From: Aquilaria yunnanensis
Lineage: Eukaryota; Streptophyta; Magnoliopsida; Malvales; Thymelaeaceae
Assembly (NCBI GenBank): GCA_039654915.1
Contig: CM077594.1
Coordinates: 108,142,893 to 108,206,892, forward strand
Direction of reading: 5' to 3'
DNA: 64,000 bases
The notes below the pieces were generated by a model. That model made no database searches. It was not told the DNA's origin and saw only the letters and a program-made list of their open reading frames with translations. The translations under genes and the position numbers were made by a program. This document shows positions 36,181-49,640 of the stretch, piece by piece (the stretch's first letter is position 1; each line of letters begins with the position of its first letter).

Positions 36181-37030
36181 TGAACTTCAAAGAAAAACAT
36201 TCAATGATAAGATCTTGATCAAATGAGGACCAAATCCCTTATTCACAAGTTTAGTCCTTAGTTTTGCCCCTAACATCTATTTTAGCTAAAAAGATCGCAA
36301 AGTTTTCAATTATTCCTAGACTTCTCATAGATTTCCAATTGAGCCCAAAAATGTTTGGAATTTTCAATTAAGCCCCAAAATTTGGATGATTTTCAACTGA
36401 AGCCCAAAACTTCCTAGGAATCTCAATTAAAGCCCAAACTTTCACAATTAAGCATAATTTTAATCCAAATTATCCAAACGACTCAAATTTGACACTCAAA
36501 AACATTAAAAAACTTAAATAAAACCTAAATAAAAATGGAAGACACAAAAGAAAAAAATTGGACTTGACTTAACAATTTTAGATAAAAAGATCAAAATACC
36601 CCTTGACACTAATTAACCAAAATTTTGCCTAATCTAGCCTAAGACATCTAAATGACGACTAAAATAAGTGTTAACACCTTCACTTTTCCATGGTGATTTC
36701 ATTTTTGCTAAGCTTGTTTTTTATGGCGCAGAATCGAGTTTGCCTTTTCAGGTTGTTCCATGTTTGAGACGTTTGGTTGTTTAGTCAAAGTATTTCATTT
36801 TAGCAGAACATTGGTAGAATTATAGTAACAAATTTCCCAAAATTTGAGTAGCATAATGTTAGATACCATGATTGTCTTTCTAAATCACACTCAAAATATT
36901 TTGTCATAAGATTAATACTCATAAGTATATAGCTATTAAGGGTTTAAACCATCATTATACACTTTGAATATGATTAATTCTTTAATTTTGAGTAGCTTTC
37001 CACCGGCTTACTATTTATTTGTATTCACTG

Positions 37031-37071
<41 letters not shown>

Positions 37072-38574
37072 TTCATACGCGGTGTTACTGTTCACTGTGT
37101 TTCATTATTCATAAGTCAGCTACTATTCATTCACTAGTTACTATTCATCCATATTTAAAAAATATGTTAAATAACTACTTGTTTGTATGTGGATAAAATC
37201 ATGACATCTCATAATTCTTTTACCAATGATCGGAGCTTTAAATGTTTAGAAATTTCAGTTTATGGTTCAGCCTAACTGAGAGATAGAGGAGGCCAAATTT
37301 GGATCACAAATAGAATTAGCTCCAACATTCACGCATTTGATGATTATTCACAAGAAAAATCATATCTGAAGTTGTAGATGTCGAAAGTGATTATTTCCAA
37401 ATTCATCCAAAAGCCAACACATAGATTTTCAAATTTACTTCATATGCAGATAACTAGTTTGATCATTTTCAATGTCAAAATTTTGTTATAAATGAGACCA
37501 TCTATTTTGCAGCGTACTGAAGAGCAATTTTGATAGAAAATTTATAATTTAGGTTATAGACATCAGTTTCGAATGATCAAGCTATCATTTCGAAGCTAAA
37601 GAAGAAATCTACAAATATCATAGTTTGAGGAAGAGTAAATCAATGTACATGGTGGTAAAAAAAATTAAAAGAAGTTTAGGTTACCATTGTTGACTTGTAT
37701 TCACCTACATTTACTATTTTAACCTACCATTTACTATTTTGCATACCCTAAGTCTCTATAAATAAGCTGCTTGGGGGAGGATGAAAATAAGCTTGTTCTT
37801 AGGCCATTTTAAAAAAATTTTTTGTCAAAGTTTGCTTTTCTTCTTTGATTTTGTTCTTGTTTTTAATCCTGAAACTCTATTGAAAGTGTTTTTTTCTTGT
37901 TTTTCCTTTGATATTTCAATATAGTTTTATTTTATTTTTATACATGTTGTTTACTCTTATCATGACTAACTAATCTTTCTTTTGTTAAGGTAAAAGAGCA
38001 AAGCTTTTGGTATAAAAGTTATGACTGATTTTAATAGATTCTAACATTATTGATTTTAACTTTCTTAATCGATTTAGCTACCCTCCATGTTAAGTGAAAG
38101 TCTCGATTTATCATAGTTGATTATTGGTACAAAAGCTACTTGATTCCCTCTGTAAAACATGGCTATGTCGGCTATATTGGAATCTTGAGTTATGTGCTCA
38201 AAGATTGGCAGGATGAATACTTGAACCCATTAGCAAGTATTGGCATTATAAGATCAATGAAAGCTAATATTAACTCATGTTTAACATTTATAAAATTTGA
38301 TTATTAAATTCCTCAATTGGGACCTCCTTTATGTGTGCATCCCAATTGAATGGTAAAATGAGCTAAAATTAATCATAACTGATATACTAAAAGTAGATAT
38401 CTAAAATTAGTTATTTTATTTGAATTTGAGTTTTTAATCAACACTTGTTTACACCTTGCACCAAAATCTTCTTTGTTAAAAATCTGTAATTTGTATTTTT
38501 TTAATTCACTTCCCTGTTATTCGACACTCGGACTCTTGAGATTTTACTACTTACGATAGCCTATACTTAGGTTA
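36181..38574. other. Intergenic, AT-rich
   Basis: No gene supported over 2.4 kb. It contains an AT microsatellite at 37034-37069 and short repeated phrases like TACTATTCAT and TTTACTATTTT near 37120-37150 and 37700-37740. Confidence 0.5.
37034..37069. repeat. (AT)n microsatellite
   Basis: About 18 AT units. Confidence 0.9.
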
Positions 38575-39405
38575 GTAGGTTAATAGATAAAGTTGAGCTT
38601 TCAATGTCTAGACATGAAACATACCCGATAGATGAAGTTGAGCTTTCAATGTTCGGAAGTGAAACATACCCCATTTCCACCCTATGTTCTTCTTCTTCTT
38701 CCCCTCCCCTCCCTTATTTTAAAGAAAAAAAAACCAAAAAAGGAAGAAACAAAACCACTATGAGTGAAACGTACCCAGTAGATGAAGTTGAGCTTTCAAT
38801 GTCTGGAAATGAAACATATCTCATTTCCACCCTATGTTCTTCTTCTCCCTCCCCTCCCGTCCCGTCCTTTCCCCTCATCTCTCTTCCCTAAAATGAAAAA
38901 AAAAAAAAAAAAGGAAGGAACAAAACCACCGTGAGTGAAACATACCCAGTAGGTGAAGTTGAGCTTTCAATGCGTGGAAATGAAATATACCCCATTTCCA
39001 TCTCATTTTTTTCCCCTCCCTCCCCTCCTCTCCCCTCCCCTCCCTTAAAGGAAAAAAAAAAGAAAAAGGAAGAAACAAAACCATTGTGAGTGAAACATAC
39101 CCAGTAGATGAAGTTGAGCTTTCAATGTTTGGAAATGAAACATACCCCATTTCCACCTCAATTTCTTCTTCTCCCTTTCCTTCCCTCCCATCCCCTCCCT
39201 TAAACGGAAAAAAACGAACATGGAAAAAACAAAGCCATTGTGAGTGAAACATACCCAGTAGATTAAGTTGAGCTTTCAATGTCTAGAAATGAAACATACC
39301 CCATTTCCACCTCAATTTCTTATTTTCTCTCCTCTTCCTCCTTTAAAGGAAAAAAAATAAAGAAAAAACAAAACCACTATGAGTGAGAGTTATTTGTAGA
39401 AGAGG
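38575..39405. repeat. Minisatellite of about 155-bp units
   Basis: The phrase GTTGAGCTTTCAATG starts at 38592, 38637, 38787, 38958, 39113 and 39267. Full units (150, 171, 155 and 154 bases) carry GTGAGTGAAACATACCCAGT, then the phrase, then GAAACATACCCCATTTCCAC. A C/T-rich block and a GGAAAAAA block follow. The unit lengths are not all multiples of three, so the open frames across the array are not one repeated protein. Confidence 0.85.
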
Positions 39406-40237
39406 GCAAAGTGTTACACACGAAGGGGAAGAGAGATGATCAGGGGCTGACAGGGAGAAGGAGTAAGCAGCTCGACAAACTCAGGGGACTAGCAAGAGAA
39501 AAGATCCTATACAAAACAAGAAATAATAGCTCAAAAATAAAATAAAATGTCAGGCAAAACAAAGCATTAACTTATATCAAATAAAAGTCTGGTGGAAACA
39601 AATAAGAGTGTGAGGGAGAAATGAAATAGCATGAGAACTCTAAATAATAGGATGATTATAAAAATGGTCTTTTCTTCATAAGGAAAGTAAAAACTATTTA
39701 TAGGGAAGTCAGGTGTATAGGATTGTGCCACTTACCTATAAATCAATGGTAAAGAAAAGTGTGATTGTTATTTTTGGCTAAAGGCTATTTTTCTGGGCTT
39801 CTGGTCTTTCGAGTCAGTTGGAAAATCTAACATATTTTACTCTAAACCCGCAAAGTCAGAACTCCCTAAAACCATGCATTTTCAATGTTGGACTAATGCA
39901 TATCTTTTTTGCACCATTTTAAATGATTACTTAACAGTCAATTTGGTTATCTTCATACGTGTAAAACATCACCCATAATGCATTTCCTACAAAATAGAAC
40001 AAAAAACCTAAATATAGCTGTGTGATGACTATTGACTAACAGACTTATAAAGTGGAGACAACGTGGAAGAAGAAAAATAAAGAAAGACAACATAAATGAT
40101 TATAAAGACAACATGAAAGCAGAAACAAAGAAATAAGTAAGAAGACAAAAAAAAAAGGTCAAGCTAACATATAATAAAAGCAATATAACATGTAAGAAAG
40201 AAGGATGGAAGAATAAAAGTTTTCAAGCGAGAAGAGA
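39406..40237. other. Intergenic, nothing recognised
   Basis: AT-rich; purine-rich at 40060-40200. Confidence 0.45.
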
Positions 40238-40312
40238 AAAGCAAGTTTTATGAGCTTGACATGTGATAATATATAAAGCAAGTTTTATGAGCTTGACATG
40301 TGATAATATATG
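40238..40312. repeat. 37-bp tandem duplication
   Basis: AAGCAAGTTTTATGAGCTTG followed by ACATGTGATAATATAT occurs twice head to tail with a 37-base period and virtually no difference, so it is recent. Confidence 0.9.
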
Positions 40313-40469
40313 TAGAGCTAAATTTTAAAGGAAATTTTTTAGTTTCCAACACATTTTAACTGTAATATGGATACTGTTAAAAAATTATTATATATTTGAG
40401 TTTAATTAGGCTTTCATAATTATAAAAATTACATAAATCTCCTTTTTCCCTTTATAATAATTTTATAAA

Positions 40470-40770
40470 TATTTGTAGTATAAGTTATAATAAAATAAAT
40501 TGATTTATTATATGGACATAAAAAAAATATTGCAAGTTTGTAATTGTGATTTTTATTCTAATCACCCATAAAAGTCAATGTTGCTAACAATAGTTTAGTG
40601 TGATTAATTAACACTTTAATTGCAATAGTTAGCTGGAAACTAATTAGTTTTGGACTTTTAAATAATTACCATAAATTGTAAAGTCTAATGAATACAAATC
40701 TGGCCAAAAATAAGAGGAATTCAAAAGTATGGGAGTTTGACTTTGTTGTATAATATTTATACAAACTAGT
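40470..40770. repeat. Dispersed repeat related to the 47.9-49.5 kb array; Helitron-like end
   Basis: The block order (TAATAAAATAAATTGATTTA, AGTCAATGTTGCTAACAATA, then ATAATTACCATAAATTGTAA, GTCTAATGA) is the same as in the array at 47.9-49.5 kb. On the minus strand its edge reads CTCG...CGAG (hairpin), eight bases, then CTAG (40766-40769) followed by T. That is the form of a Helitron 3' terminus, but no Helitron protein is present. Confidence 0.45.
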
Positions 40771-40955
40771 TTATATACTCGCAATTGCCACGAGAACAAA
40801 AAAAAAATGCACAAATTAATCACATATCTTATGGCAAAGAATTGATAAATTCAATGGAATTGGTAATTTTGTAATTATATTGTAAATCAAACAATACTTT
40901 TCAAAACATCGTCCGAATCATTGTATCTTGATATACTAATCAACAAAATGGTATT

Positions 40956-41452
40956 GAGGATGACAATAGGATGGATCAAGCGCGGATATCCCTTACTCGT
41001 CATTTGTGCCTGCAGTTTTTTTTTTATCGGAGATTTCATGGATATCTGCAAGCGAGTGAAAAATCTCACTTGCACTCATAACCCGCCAGCAATCTATACC
41101 CGTGGTTTAAATTGTATTTTTTTTATTTCATAAAAATAAAATATAAAATATACATACAAGTCATTGTTTATATATAATACAACAAAATCATGACATACAT
41201 ACATACAATAAAATATTCAATGAGAATTAGTATAAAATATTACTTAAGTGTAGGTGTTGCATCCATTATAATTAAAAAAAAAAATAAGAAATTTACACTT
41301 ATGAGTTTCTTGGGTAGGTGGGGCAAATTTTACCTATAACGGAAACCCCCTGCCCACCCACCCTCCCATACCCACCAAACGAGTATGATTTATTACTCAT
41401 ATCCGTCTCATTGCGGATATTTTTACCAGTTGATCAAAACGGCCATCACCTA
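40956..41452. mobile_element. Possible hAT-type MITE
   Basis: The left end AGGATGACAATAGGATGGAT resembles the plant hAT terminus. The right end, reverse complemented, reads AGGTGATGGCCGTTTT. GCGGATAT occurs in inverted orientation inside both ends. Target duplications are not recognisable. Confidence 0.35.
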
Positions 41453-41559
41453 AATTACTAAAATATAAACTTTTTCTCCCCATTTGTAAACGGAGCACAT
41501 ATGTTTATATAGACTTTTTGATGCTTGGTATGTTTGGAAACAATATAATCAACAATAAT

Positions 41560-43155
41560 TATAGTCTTTATTCTAATTTTTTGTTAAATTTACCAATAAA
41601 ATAGTTAACTAAATTTCTGATTCCAGGCATATATGGAAAGAATATAATCGGTCATAAATTTTATGTGATATAAAATGGTAATAAGTCTATCATAATATTT
41701 TTGTATTGATCATACTCAACTTTTTCCTTAATTTTGCATAATTTTTAAAAATTATAAACTATGATTTTGTGATTAAGTTGAGTAATGTATAAAATGGGTA
41801 CTATAATTAATGGTAAAAAATTTTGATATTAATTCTATAATATTTCTAATTAATTCAATTAATTTAATCCGGGCCATAAATATTTTAATATTGATTATAG
41901 ACGATTTTATCTTGATTTTCTATTAAATTTTCAAATAAAATAGTTAATTAAATTTTTGTTTCTAAGCATATATGGAAAGAATATATTTGATCAAGAAATT
42001 AATGTAATATAAATTGGGTAATAAGTCAATCATAATATTTTTATACAAAATTAATGTATTTTTTATTCCTTAATTTCAGATTGTGTATATGGACATTAAA
42101 CTATTGACTGTACATTCCTTATAGTATTGTGTAGTTAAATTTTGGTATATTCTATTTTAGATTCTCCAGTTTACATGTTATATTATGTTTAATTAATTCT
42201 TTCCTTTAATTGTTGATTGATTCCAATTATGATTGCATGGTCCCAAATCCGACATTCCTTTAATGGTTTTATGGTAGTAAAGAACTACCCAGATCAAAAA
42301 ACTCTTATGCTCACAGTAACAGTAAATTCTCTTTAACTACCATGCCATTAATTCAACCTAATGGTGTTAAGAAAACCGTTAGCTTAAATGCAAAATTGGA
42401 TTTATAGTTTTTGTGAATGAATTGATAACTACCCCAAAGAAAAATAGAAGAAAAAAAGACACTTGTCAAGCAATAAAGTTGACAATTAAAGAAAAGACCA
42501 AAACCTCCATAAAGATTATCCTACTTTATATATATAATTAGATTTATATTTCTGGGCGTATATGGAGAGAATATATTCGTTCAAGAAATTAATGTAATAT
42601 AAATTGGGTAATAAGTCAATCATAATATTTTTATACAAAATTAATGTATTTTTTATTCCTTAATTTCGGATCGTGTATATGAATATTAAACTATTGACTT
42701 TACATTCCATATAGTATTGTATAGTTAAATTTTGGTACATTCTATTTGAGATTGTCCAGTTTATATGTTATATTACGTTTAATTGATTCTTTCCTTTAAC
42801 TATTGATTGATTCCAATTATGATCTCATGGTCCTAAATCTGAAATTCTTTTAATGATTTTATGGTAGCAGAGAACTATCTGGGTCAAAACAATTCATATG
42901 CTAATAGTAACAGTAAATTATTTTTAATTATCATGTCATTAATTCAACCTAGTGGTGTTAAGAAAACCATTAACTTTAGTGAAGGGTAAATTGGATTAAT
43001 AGTTTTCATGAATGAATAAATAGCTATGCCAAAACAAAAAAAAAGAAAAAAAAAGACACTTGTCAAGCAATAAAGGTGGCAATTAATTAAGGAAAAGACC
43101 AAAACCTTTCTAGGGATTAACCCTAAACCCTAAACCTTAAATATATATATATATA
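41560..43155. repeat. Tandem duplication, 590-bp units
   Basis: From about 41960 to 42540 the sequence is repeated at an offset of 590 bases (42550 to about 43110). Examples are TCAAGAAATTAATGTAATAT, ATTGGGTAATAAGTCAATCA and AAGACACTTGTCAAGCAATA in both. A shorter related unit precedes it at 41569-41880 (GGCATATATGGAAAGAATAT). The end of the last unit has AACCCTAAACCCTAAACC, two telomere-type words. Confidence 0.85.
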
Positions 43156-46100
43156 TAACTAGTTTGCATACTCGGCGTTGCCTTGATATTTCAAGTTAAA
43201 TTGAGTTCTCGAAAATTGTATATAATTAATTATTATAGAAAGATTATTTTAAAAGTGAAGATAATTTTATCATTTATGAATACAAATATAATGTGTTACT
43301 CAATTACACTACAATAATTAAGGTATTTGCATCATATGCTACTTTTTTTTATACATATTCTAAAAAATTATCTTTAAAAATTCATATCGCAGGGATGACT
43401 TCCAAAAAAGTAAAAATGTATCTTTTTAAATCACCTTTTAAAGATCACTTTTCATTCTAAACCAAGCATATCACAGGCTCATAGGAAAAAGGATAAGGCT
43501 CAGATAAAAAATTGATATTGTCCTATTGATCATCACAATACATAATTGGTTATGATGTTAGAAACAGACGTGATGGGGTACTTGAAAGTTGTGCTACCAT
43601 TATTTCATTGCAAAACAGAATAATGTGATGGAGCTTCCTAATCCTGTCCTACCACATGGAAAGTTGTTTCCTTTTTGTTTTTAATTTTAAGACCATTTCC
43701 AATACATTTCTAGTAGGATTGTTCGAATCAAAATAAGAGATAAAAGCATTGATTGAGATGAGGAAATAAAAACTCAGGTTCTATTGATATACAAGAGTTT
43801 ATGTACAACTTACAGTGTAATCGACCGAAGAAATAAAGAGCTTAAACTTACTTTTCTCGACTTTCAACGACTTTGTGCTTACTGAGGTCACCTTTTTTTA
43901 TCACATAACAATTGTAAGATTTACATCTTATACACGAACTAAACCCTCAAATATCCAGTATACCACAAAATTTAAAATCTATTCAGTTTTGAACAGCTTT
44001 AACAAAAGCAACTCTAGTAGCAGTTACTACTCTATTGGCAGCATAATGTCTTTGTACATCTGTTCAGCCACCCATCAAAGGTTTATAGCATTTTCTACAG
44101 TTTTCCTAATAACCTGTAAGATTAACCCTTGCAATGTAAAAGTTAACCTAACTAAAAGGCACATAACTAATAGGGTACATGAACTTTATAATGACATAAA
44201 AATAAAATTAAGTGCCAAGATGACTTGAAGGATTGAATCAGTTAGAAGTGACAAATGGGTCTTAATGGTGCTAGCATCCCATTCACCATTTGGGAACTTG
44301 TACATGTTGTAACATTTCTTAAGAACTTTATGCCATGACCCCTCATACCACTGCGTTTGCAAAATAATAAACACCGAAACCATGAATTTTGTCTTTAAAT
44401 TATCCTTCAGCATATTTATCTCCATTCCTAAAAAGAGTAAGATAACAGATGAATTGATTAATAATAGTCTTCTAATAATCCCTACCCCTATCTTACCATG
44501 TACCCACGTACAAATCTAGGAAAACATAATACTTTTTTAGCTGATCATGGAAATTATTTGATTTCAAAGATACAAATTTGGAGGTGATTAAAAGGATTAA
44601 TAATACTCAGAATTCAACCTGAGTTACTAATCAGAACAGAAATATGAGGGAAAAAACCGAATTCATTGTTTTCTATTTGCATATTCTAAGAGATCAAAGT
44701 CAATTCTAATTGCAAATAGAACAAAAGAAAAATCACTTGCATTTAAGGAACAACAAAAAAACTGAAAATGGAAAAAAGAACTTGGTACGTAAAATGGTAG
44801 CATCCAAGTTTGTGCTTTAGCCCACACTTGAATTCACCTACAAAGCAACTCCCATCTATGCAGGTTTGAACCCCAAGCCGCCATGGCTCTCCCCGTTGCT
44901 CCACTTACATGCAAAATAGCCTCATGTAAAACCTATAAACTCCATAGCCATGCCTCAATCCCTCTGTATTTGCCTTTATATCTAGTTTATCTCGCCCAGC
45001 TCTTAACTCCATAACAATGTAATAATTATGCATCTAAAACATCTTCCAGGTCTAGTATTACAAGTTCTAGCTTTATTATACAAACACTCCTTGAAGCAAA
45101 TTTTATTGATGGGAGTTTATTATGATCTTAACTATATCAACTATATAATAGTTGGTTTACCAACTAGTAAAAAAAGGTTTTTGAGGAAAAAAAATGACCT
45201 TTACATACTTACCATTCAAAACTAACAAGGTCCCTGCAGTCAATCAGCCAAATAACCTAAAATCATTCCATAATAAAAGTAAGCAACAGTATCATATTGG
45301 TGGTACTCAAGGTTACCTTTATAATGTAAAAAATGTACTTGGAGTTACAAGCATGTTCTTTGAGGCTTGCAGGACTAACAAAAGATTTCAAAAACTTGCT
45401 AAGCTATGCAGCAACAAAAAATACAAAACTCACAAACTTTAAACAGGATCAGAAAAATGTTAGCTTGTTAACTAAGATGAAGACAAGGGCAACTCAAATA
45501 CTGTGAAATGAAATTCCAAAAATTAGTTAAATAATTTATACCCAAAGCTCAAAGTATTGCATCTTGGTACCTATATTATGCATTGCTGAAAATCTAGGAT
45601 ATAAGGTGCCAATGAACCAAAGCATATATGCATTTGAATATCTTCCTAAATGTCGCATCATCATAAACATATCTTGCTTGTTTACAGAAACTATTGGCTA
45701 AATAGGTACGCTAAAGTTTATCCATAAATTAAAAAAAAGAATTGAATAAAAGAATAAAAAACTATAGGGTTCATAAAGTAAATGTAGCTAGATAGGGACA
45801 AACATATCATAGTGAAAAAAAAAAACAAAGAAAGGATCCAAGAAGCATAAAACCCTAGTCAATAACAAACACATAAAGTATAAACATAGTATAAGAAGTT
45901 GAACAAAATGAAATGTGGAAACCAACTTGAGATAGTGAAGTAGCATGAAGAAGCAAATATGTCACAGCAGAGGAGTAGAATAAAAACTCACCAAATAAAC
46001 CCTGAACACATAAAAGCTGCATAGAACAAAAATATAGAAAAAGAGCAGAACACTTAAATCATGTTCTTTTAAAACCTAGAATGCTACAAAGTTCAATTTA

Positions 46101-47810
46101 CTGTAAAACCAAAAGTAATTGGTAAGTTCAACTTTCTGTGAAACCAAAATTAATTGGCTTAGCTCTTCATAAATTACTAGAGTTATCAAACACTTAGAAC
46201 AATAAATAGGTTTTTCCATGCACAACCTATGATTCACAAACAATGAGATATCGAGTGTTGCTTGCTTACCAAGAATTTGTAACTCTATACTCCTTCAACA
46301 CCCAATTAACAATTATGTATTCATAACACATAATTCAAATTTTTGCAAGCTCCTTAAACATGGTACACCAAGCTTTGGTTTCTCCATTTCTAGACTAATA
46401 TTCTAAAGTTATAATACCGAAACCATTGCATGTATTTTTTACTATAACATAAAAATCTCAATCACTAAAGAAGATTTTATATATTCACATGCATATATAT
46501 GTACCTGGAACATATTGGCAAAGACATAAGTAGTAGCAAGGTGACCAATGTATTGAGAATCATTTAAAGGTAACTTGGAGAATGAGAGCTTTAAGAAAAG
46601 GCTTAGGTCAACTGTCTTTGTAGGGATACTACCAAAATGCCAATTGAACACGACAAAAACATATCCTTTTATGATAAACCTGTATGCTTGCATTTGAACC
46701 TAGCATTATCCTTGGTCTGGTCTATGATGAGTTTCTTTTTATCAATTGAACATCACAAAATCTCTACACAAAATTCATCTTGATTCTACACTTTTACATC
46801 AACAGGGCCAATTTGGGAATACTGATGACAACTTAATAATTGGTCAATTACCAGAGATTGCCCCAATTGTAGGGCAACCAAAAGGTTATTTACTAGATGT
46901 AAGAGGTAAACAAATTTTACTTTGCATCCATGCATTATAAATTAAAAGCTTTCCAAGTTTTTTATTTCACCCAAAATAGTTGAAATTGGCTAACATTTGG
47001 TGACTAATACCAAGTTCATCTAAGGAGAAAACAATGACTTTGTTTCTGATCCAGTAATAATGTTTAAGAGGAAAAAAAACAGGGAAATTAATGTGATTGA
47101 AAAGAGACTTAATTATATTAGATCAAATCACCATAAACTTAAATCAAGTTATGGAAGAGTTAGGCTCAGAGGGTTATTGGGTAAGCATTGCGAAGAAGAC
47201 AAAGCACAAATTTCACACTAGCCAACCCTTGATCGCACAAATCATCTCCCTTTTTTAGCTCTTTGTATATGCCTTGCTTCTCATTTCTTCTCGATTTGTA
47301 TAGTGCTAAGTCATCGATTTTGATTTCCTTTTTTCCTTATCAATTTTTTTAGATACAAACTTGTTGGCGGTAGACGAAGGCAAGTAGAACTATGTAAGGT
47401 AGCCGAAGGGAGAAAGAAGGCAAGGAAGGAGAAAAAGGCAAAAAAATGTAATTGCAAAAAAATAAAAAAGGAATATTTTCTTTCCCTAATTATCTGGTTT
47501 AAAAAAGAAGATTACTTGTAATCGGCACGGTATAGGGGACTAGACAGGGAGGGCTAAAATCGGTATCATACCGGTACAAAATCAAATTTTCTTTCCTAAA
47601 ATATGAAAATTGCAACATGTCAAACTGTAGTTCACTCTGTTAAGTGAAAACATTGATATCCATGTGTTTAAAAGATATGATGGGTATATTATTCTTTTTT
47701 CAAAGTAAATACATTAGAATGTTTCTATAAATAAAAAAAGTGACATATGTCAACTTGTTATTTATTCTATTAAGTGAAATGAACCTTAACTTCTTATTTG
47801 TTTCCTGCTT

Positions 47811-47816
<6 letters not shown>
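43156..47816. other. Long AT-rich region without a recognised gene; two exon-like minus-strand frames
   Basis: I recognise no gene in 4.6 kb. Two minus-strand stretches look more exon-like than the rest. At 44226-44350 a splice-acceptor-like TTTGCAAACGCAG precedes a frame with WYEGSWHKVLKKCYNMYK and TIKTHLSLLTDS. At 46504-46671 an acceptor-like CATACAG and a donor CAG/GTACAT bound a frame with KLPLNDSQYIGHLATTYVFA. They could be exons of one decayed or unfamiliar gene. No family can be named. A B-box-like GGTTTGAACCC lies at about 44862. Confidence 0.3.

Positions 47817-47873
<57 letters not shown>
47817..47873. repeat. (TG)n microsatellite
   Basis: About 28 TG units, next to the tandem array that follows. 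Confidence 0.9.
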
Positions 47874-47883
<10 letters not shown>

Positions 47884-47904
47884 AATAGATTAGATATATG
47901 TTAC

Positions 47905-49500
47905 AAAAATTGAATTATCAAACAAATGGAATAAATAAATAATATAAAAAAATAGAAAACATCAAAGGTTGGAAAATCAAAAATTTGAAAATGAAAACGG
48001 AGAGATAACTCGTTTAGGTTTAAGAGTGTGGTAGTATTGGAAGGGCAAAAAATGTAAAATTAAGTAAATTAATTTTTCAAATATAATATGTATAGTATAA
48101 GCAGTAAAATAAATATATTTATTGTATGAAGGTAAAAAAAAATGAAAGTTGTAGGTCAATATTGCTAATAATAGTGTAAAGTGTAAGTAATTAAGATTTT
48201 AATACAATAGTTGACTTAAAACTAATAAGTATTCAAAGTTTAAATAATTGTCATAAACTGTGAAGTCTAATAAAGAGGAATTTGGACAAAAAAAATAAGA
48301 GAAACTCGAAAGTATGAGAGTTTTTGTTGTAATTACCAAAAAAATGAATTTTCAAACAAAAGGACTAAGCAAATTAAATGGAGATAAATAAAAACACCAA
48401 TGGTTGGAAAATAAAAATTTTAAAAATGAAATTAAATGGGATAGATAACTTACATTTGTGTAGGGTTTTGCAAGTATGGTGATATTAGAAGGCCTGGAAA
48501 TGTAAAAGGAAAGAAATTATTTTTCAAAATATAATATGTATATTATAATTAATTAATAACCTAAATAGATTGATTATATGGAAATTATGTATTTTTCTTA
48601 ACTCTAATAAGGAGGAATTTGGCCCAAAAAATAATAGAAATTAAAAACTGGCTCAAATATACCACAGTTTGTTAAAAAATAACGAAAAATGGTAAAAATA
48701 GTAGATTTTGCAATTTTAGGGTTATTATGTATCTTTAAAAAATATTATTACCTTTGAAAATTTTGCCAAAAAATGGGTCTGATTTCCGTCGTCAACACCT
48801 CAGCCCTATTGCCATTTCCATCACTAGTGCCCTAGCCCCACTGCCGCCCTTCCTTCATCTCTACTATCTGATCTCACCACCAACATTCAAGATAAAGAGA
48901 TTCTAGTTAGAAAATATTCTTAAAATTTTTTAAAATTTGTATTATCACCATAAAATTTTAATATTTGCTACTTTTTAACATTTTCGTTAACTTTTTAACT
49001 GGTAGTGACATATCCACTTCTAATTTGAAACTTTATTGGCATATCTCGACCTCTTTAAAATATTATTTGGGGATTGGGTTAAAAAAAAACTATTGTGTTC
49101 TATCTATGCCCAACCCAAAACATTAATGATAATTTGAGATTTTTGCCTATTTATATAAATAATATGCTGCAAAATTTGAATTTTCAAACAAACGGAATAA
49201 GCAAATAATACAGAAAATTTGAAAATGAAAATTGGAGAGTTAACTCAACTGTATGGGATTTCACGAATATGGTAAGGGCAGAAAATGTAACAGGAAATAA
49301 ATTACTTTTCCAAAAGTAATATGTATAGTATAAGTAATAAAAAAAATCTATTATATGGATGTAAAAAGAAATGAAAGTTGTGAGTTACGTGATTGTAATT
49401 TTTATTCCCCTTAATGCATATTCTAATCTCCCATAAAACTCAATATTGCTAATAATAGTGTAAAATGTAACTAATTAAGATTCTAATACTATAGAAAAAT
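47905..49500. repeat. Array of three diverged units of about 430 bp
   Basis: Units begin near 47910, 48343 and 49166 with GAATT(A/T)TCAAACAAA. They then share AAAATGAAA, a GAGATAACT block, TTTTCAAAATATAATATGTAT and AATATTGCTAATAATAGTGT. The middle unit is interrupted at 48641 by a MULE-type MITE. A further partial relative is at 40470-40770. Confidence 0.7.
48641..49147. mobile_element. MULE-type MITE, copy 2 (left end lost)
   Basis: Matches 14371-14910 block by block: CAAATATACCAC, AAAAATGGTAAAAATAG, GATTTC...TCA(G/A)C, GGGGATTGGGTTAAAAA, and GAGATTTTTGCC at the end. The outermost 80-90 bases of the left inverted repeat are missing, while the right one is present. It lies inside the second unit of the surrounding array. 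Confidence 0.75.
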
Positions 49501-49640
49501 CTTACCTTAGTGTTCAATTGGTCCCGCCATAATAATAAATTTTGGCTCTGCATATGTTTTTTTTATACATAGAAGCAAAAGAGAAAAAGAGAGTTTTTAA
49601 GGAAGAAAAGATGAAACAAGTAAATGAGCAACCCACTAAT
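49501..49640. other. Spacer
   Basis: Short AT-rich spacer before the LINE remnant; nothing seen. Confidence 0.4.

Noticed and set aside
38604..39279. Possible repeat protein across the minisatellite
   Set aside because: Unit lengths are not all multiples of three and frames break, so no repeated protein is encoded.
38575..39405. CRISPR-like array
   Set aside because: Plant nuclear DNA, and whole units repeat without unique spacers; an ordinary minisatellite.
44850..44900. tRNA gene suggested by GGTTTGAACCC
   Set aside because: No cloverleaf: acceptor and anticodon stems cannot be formed around the B-box-like word.
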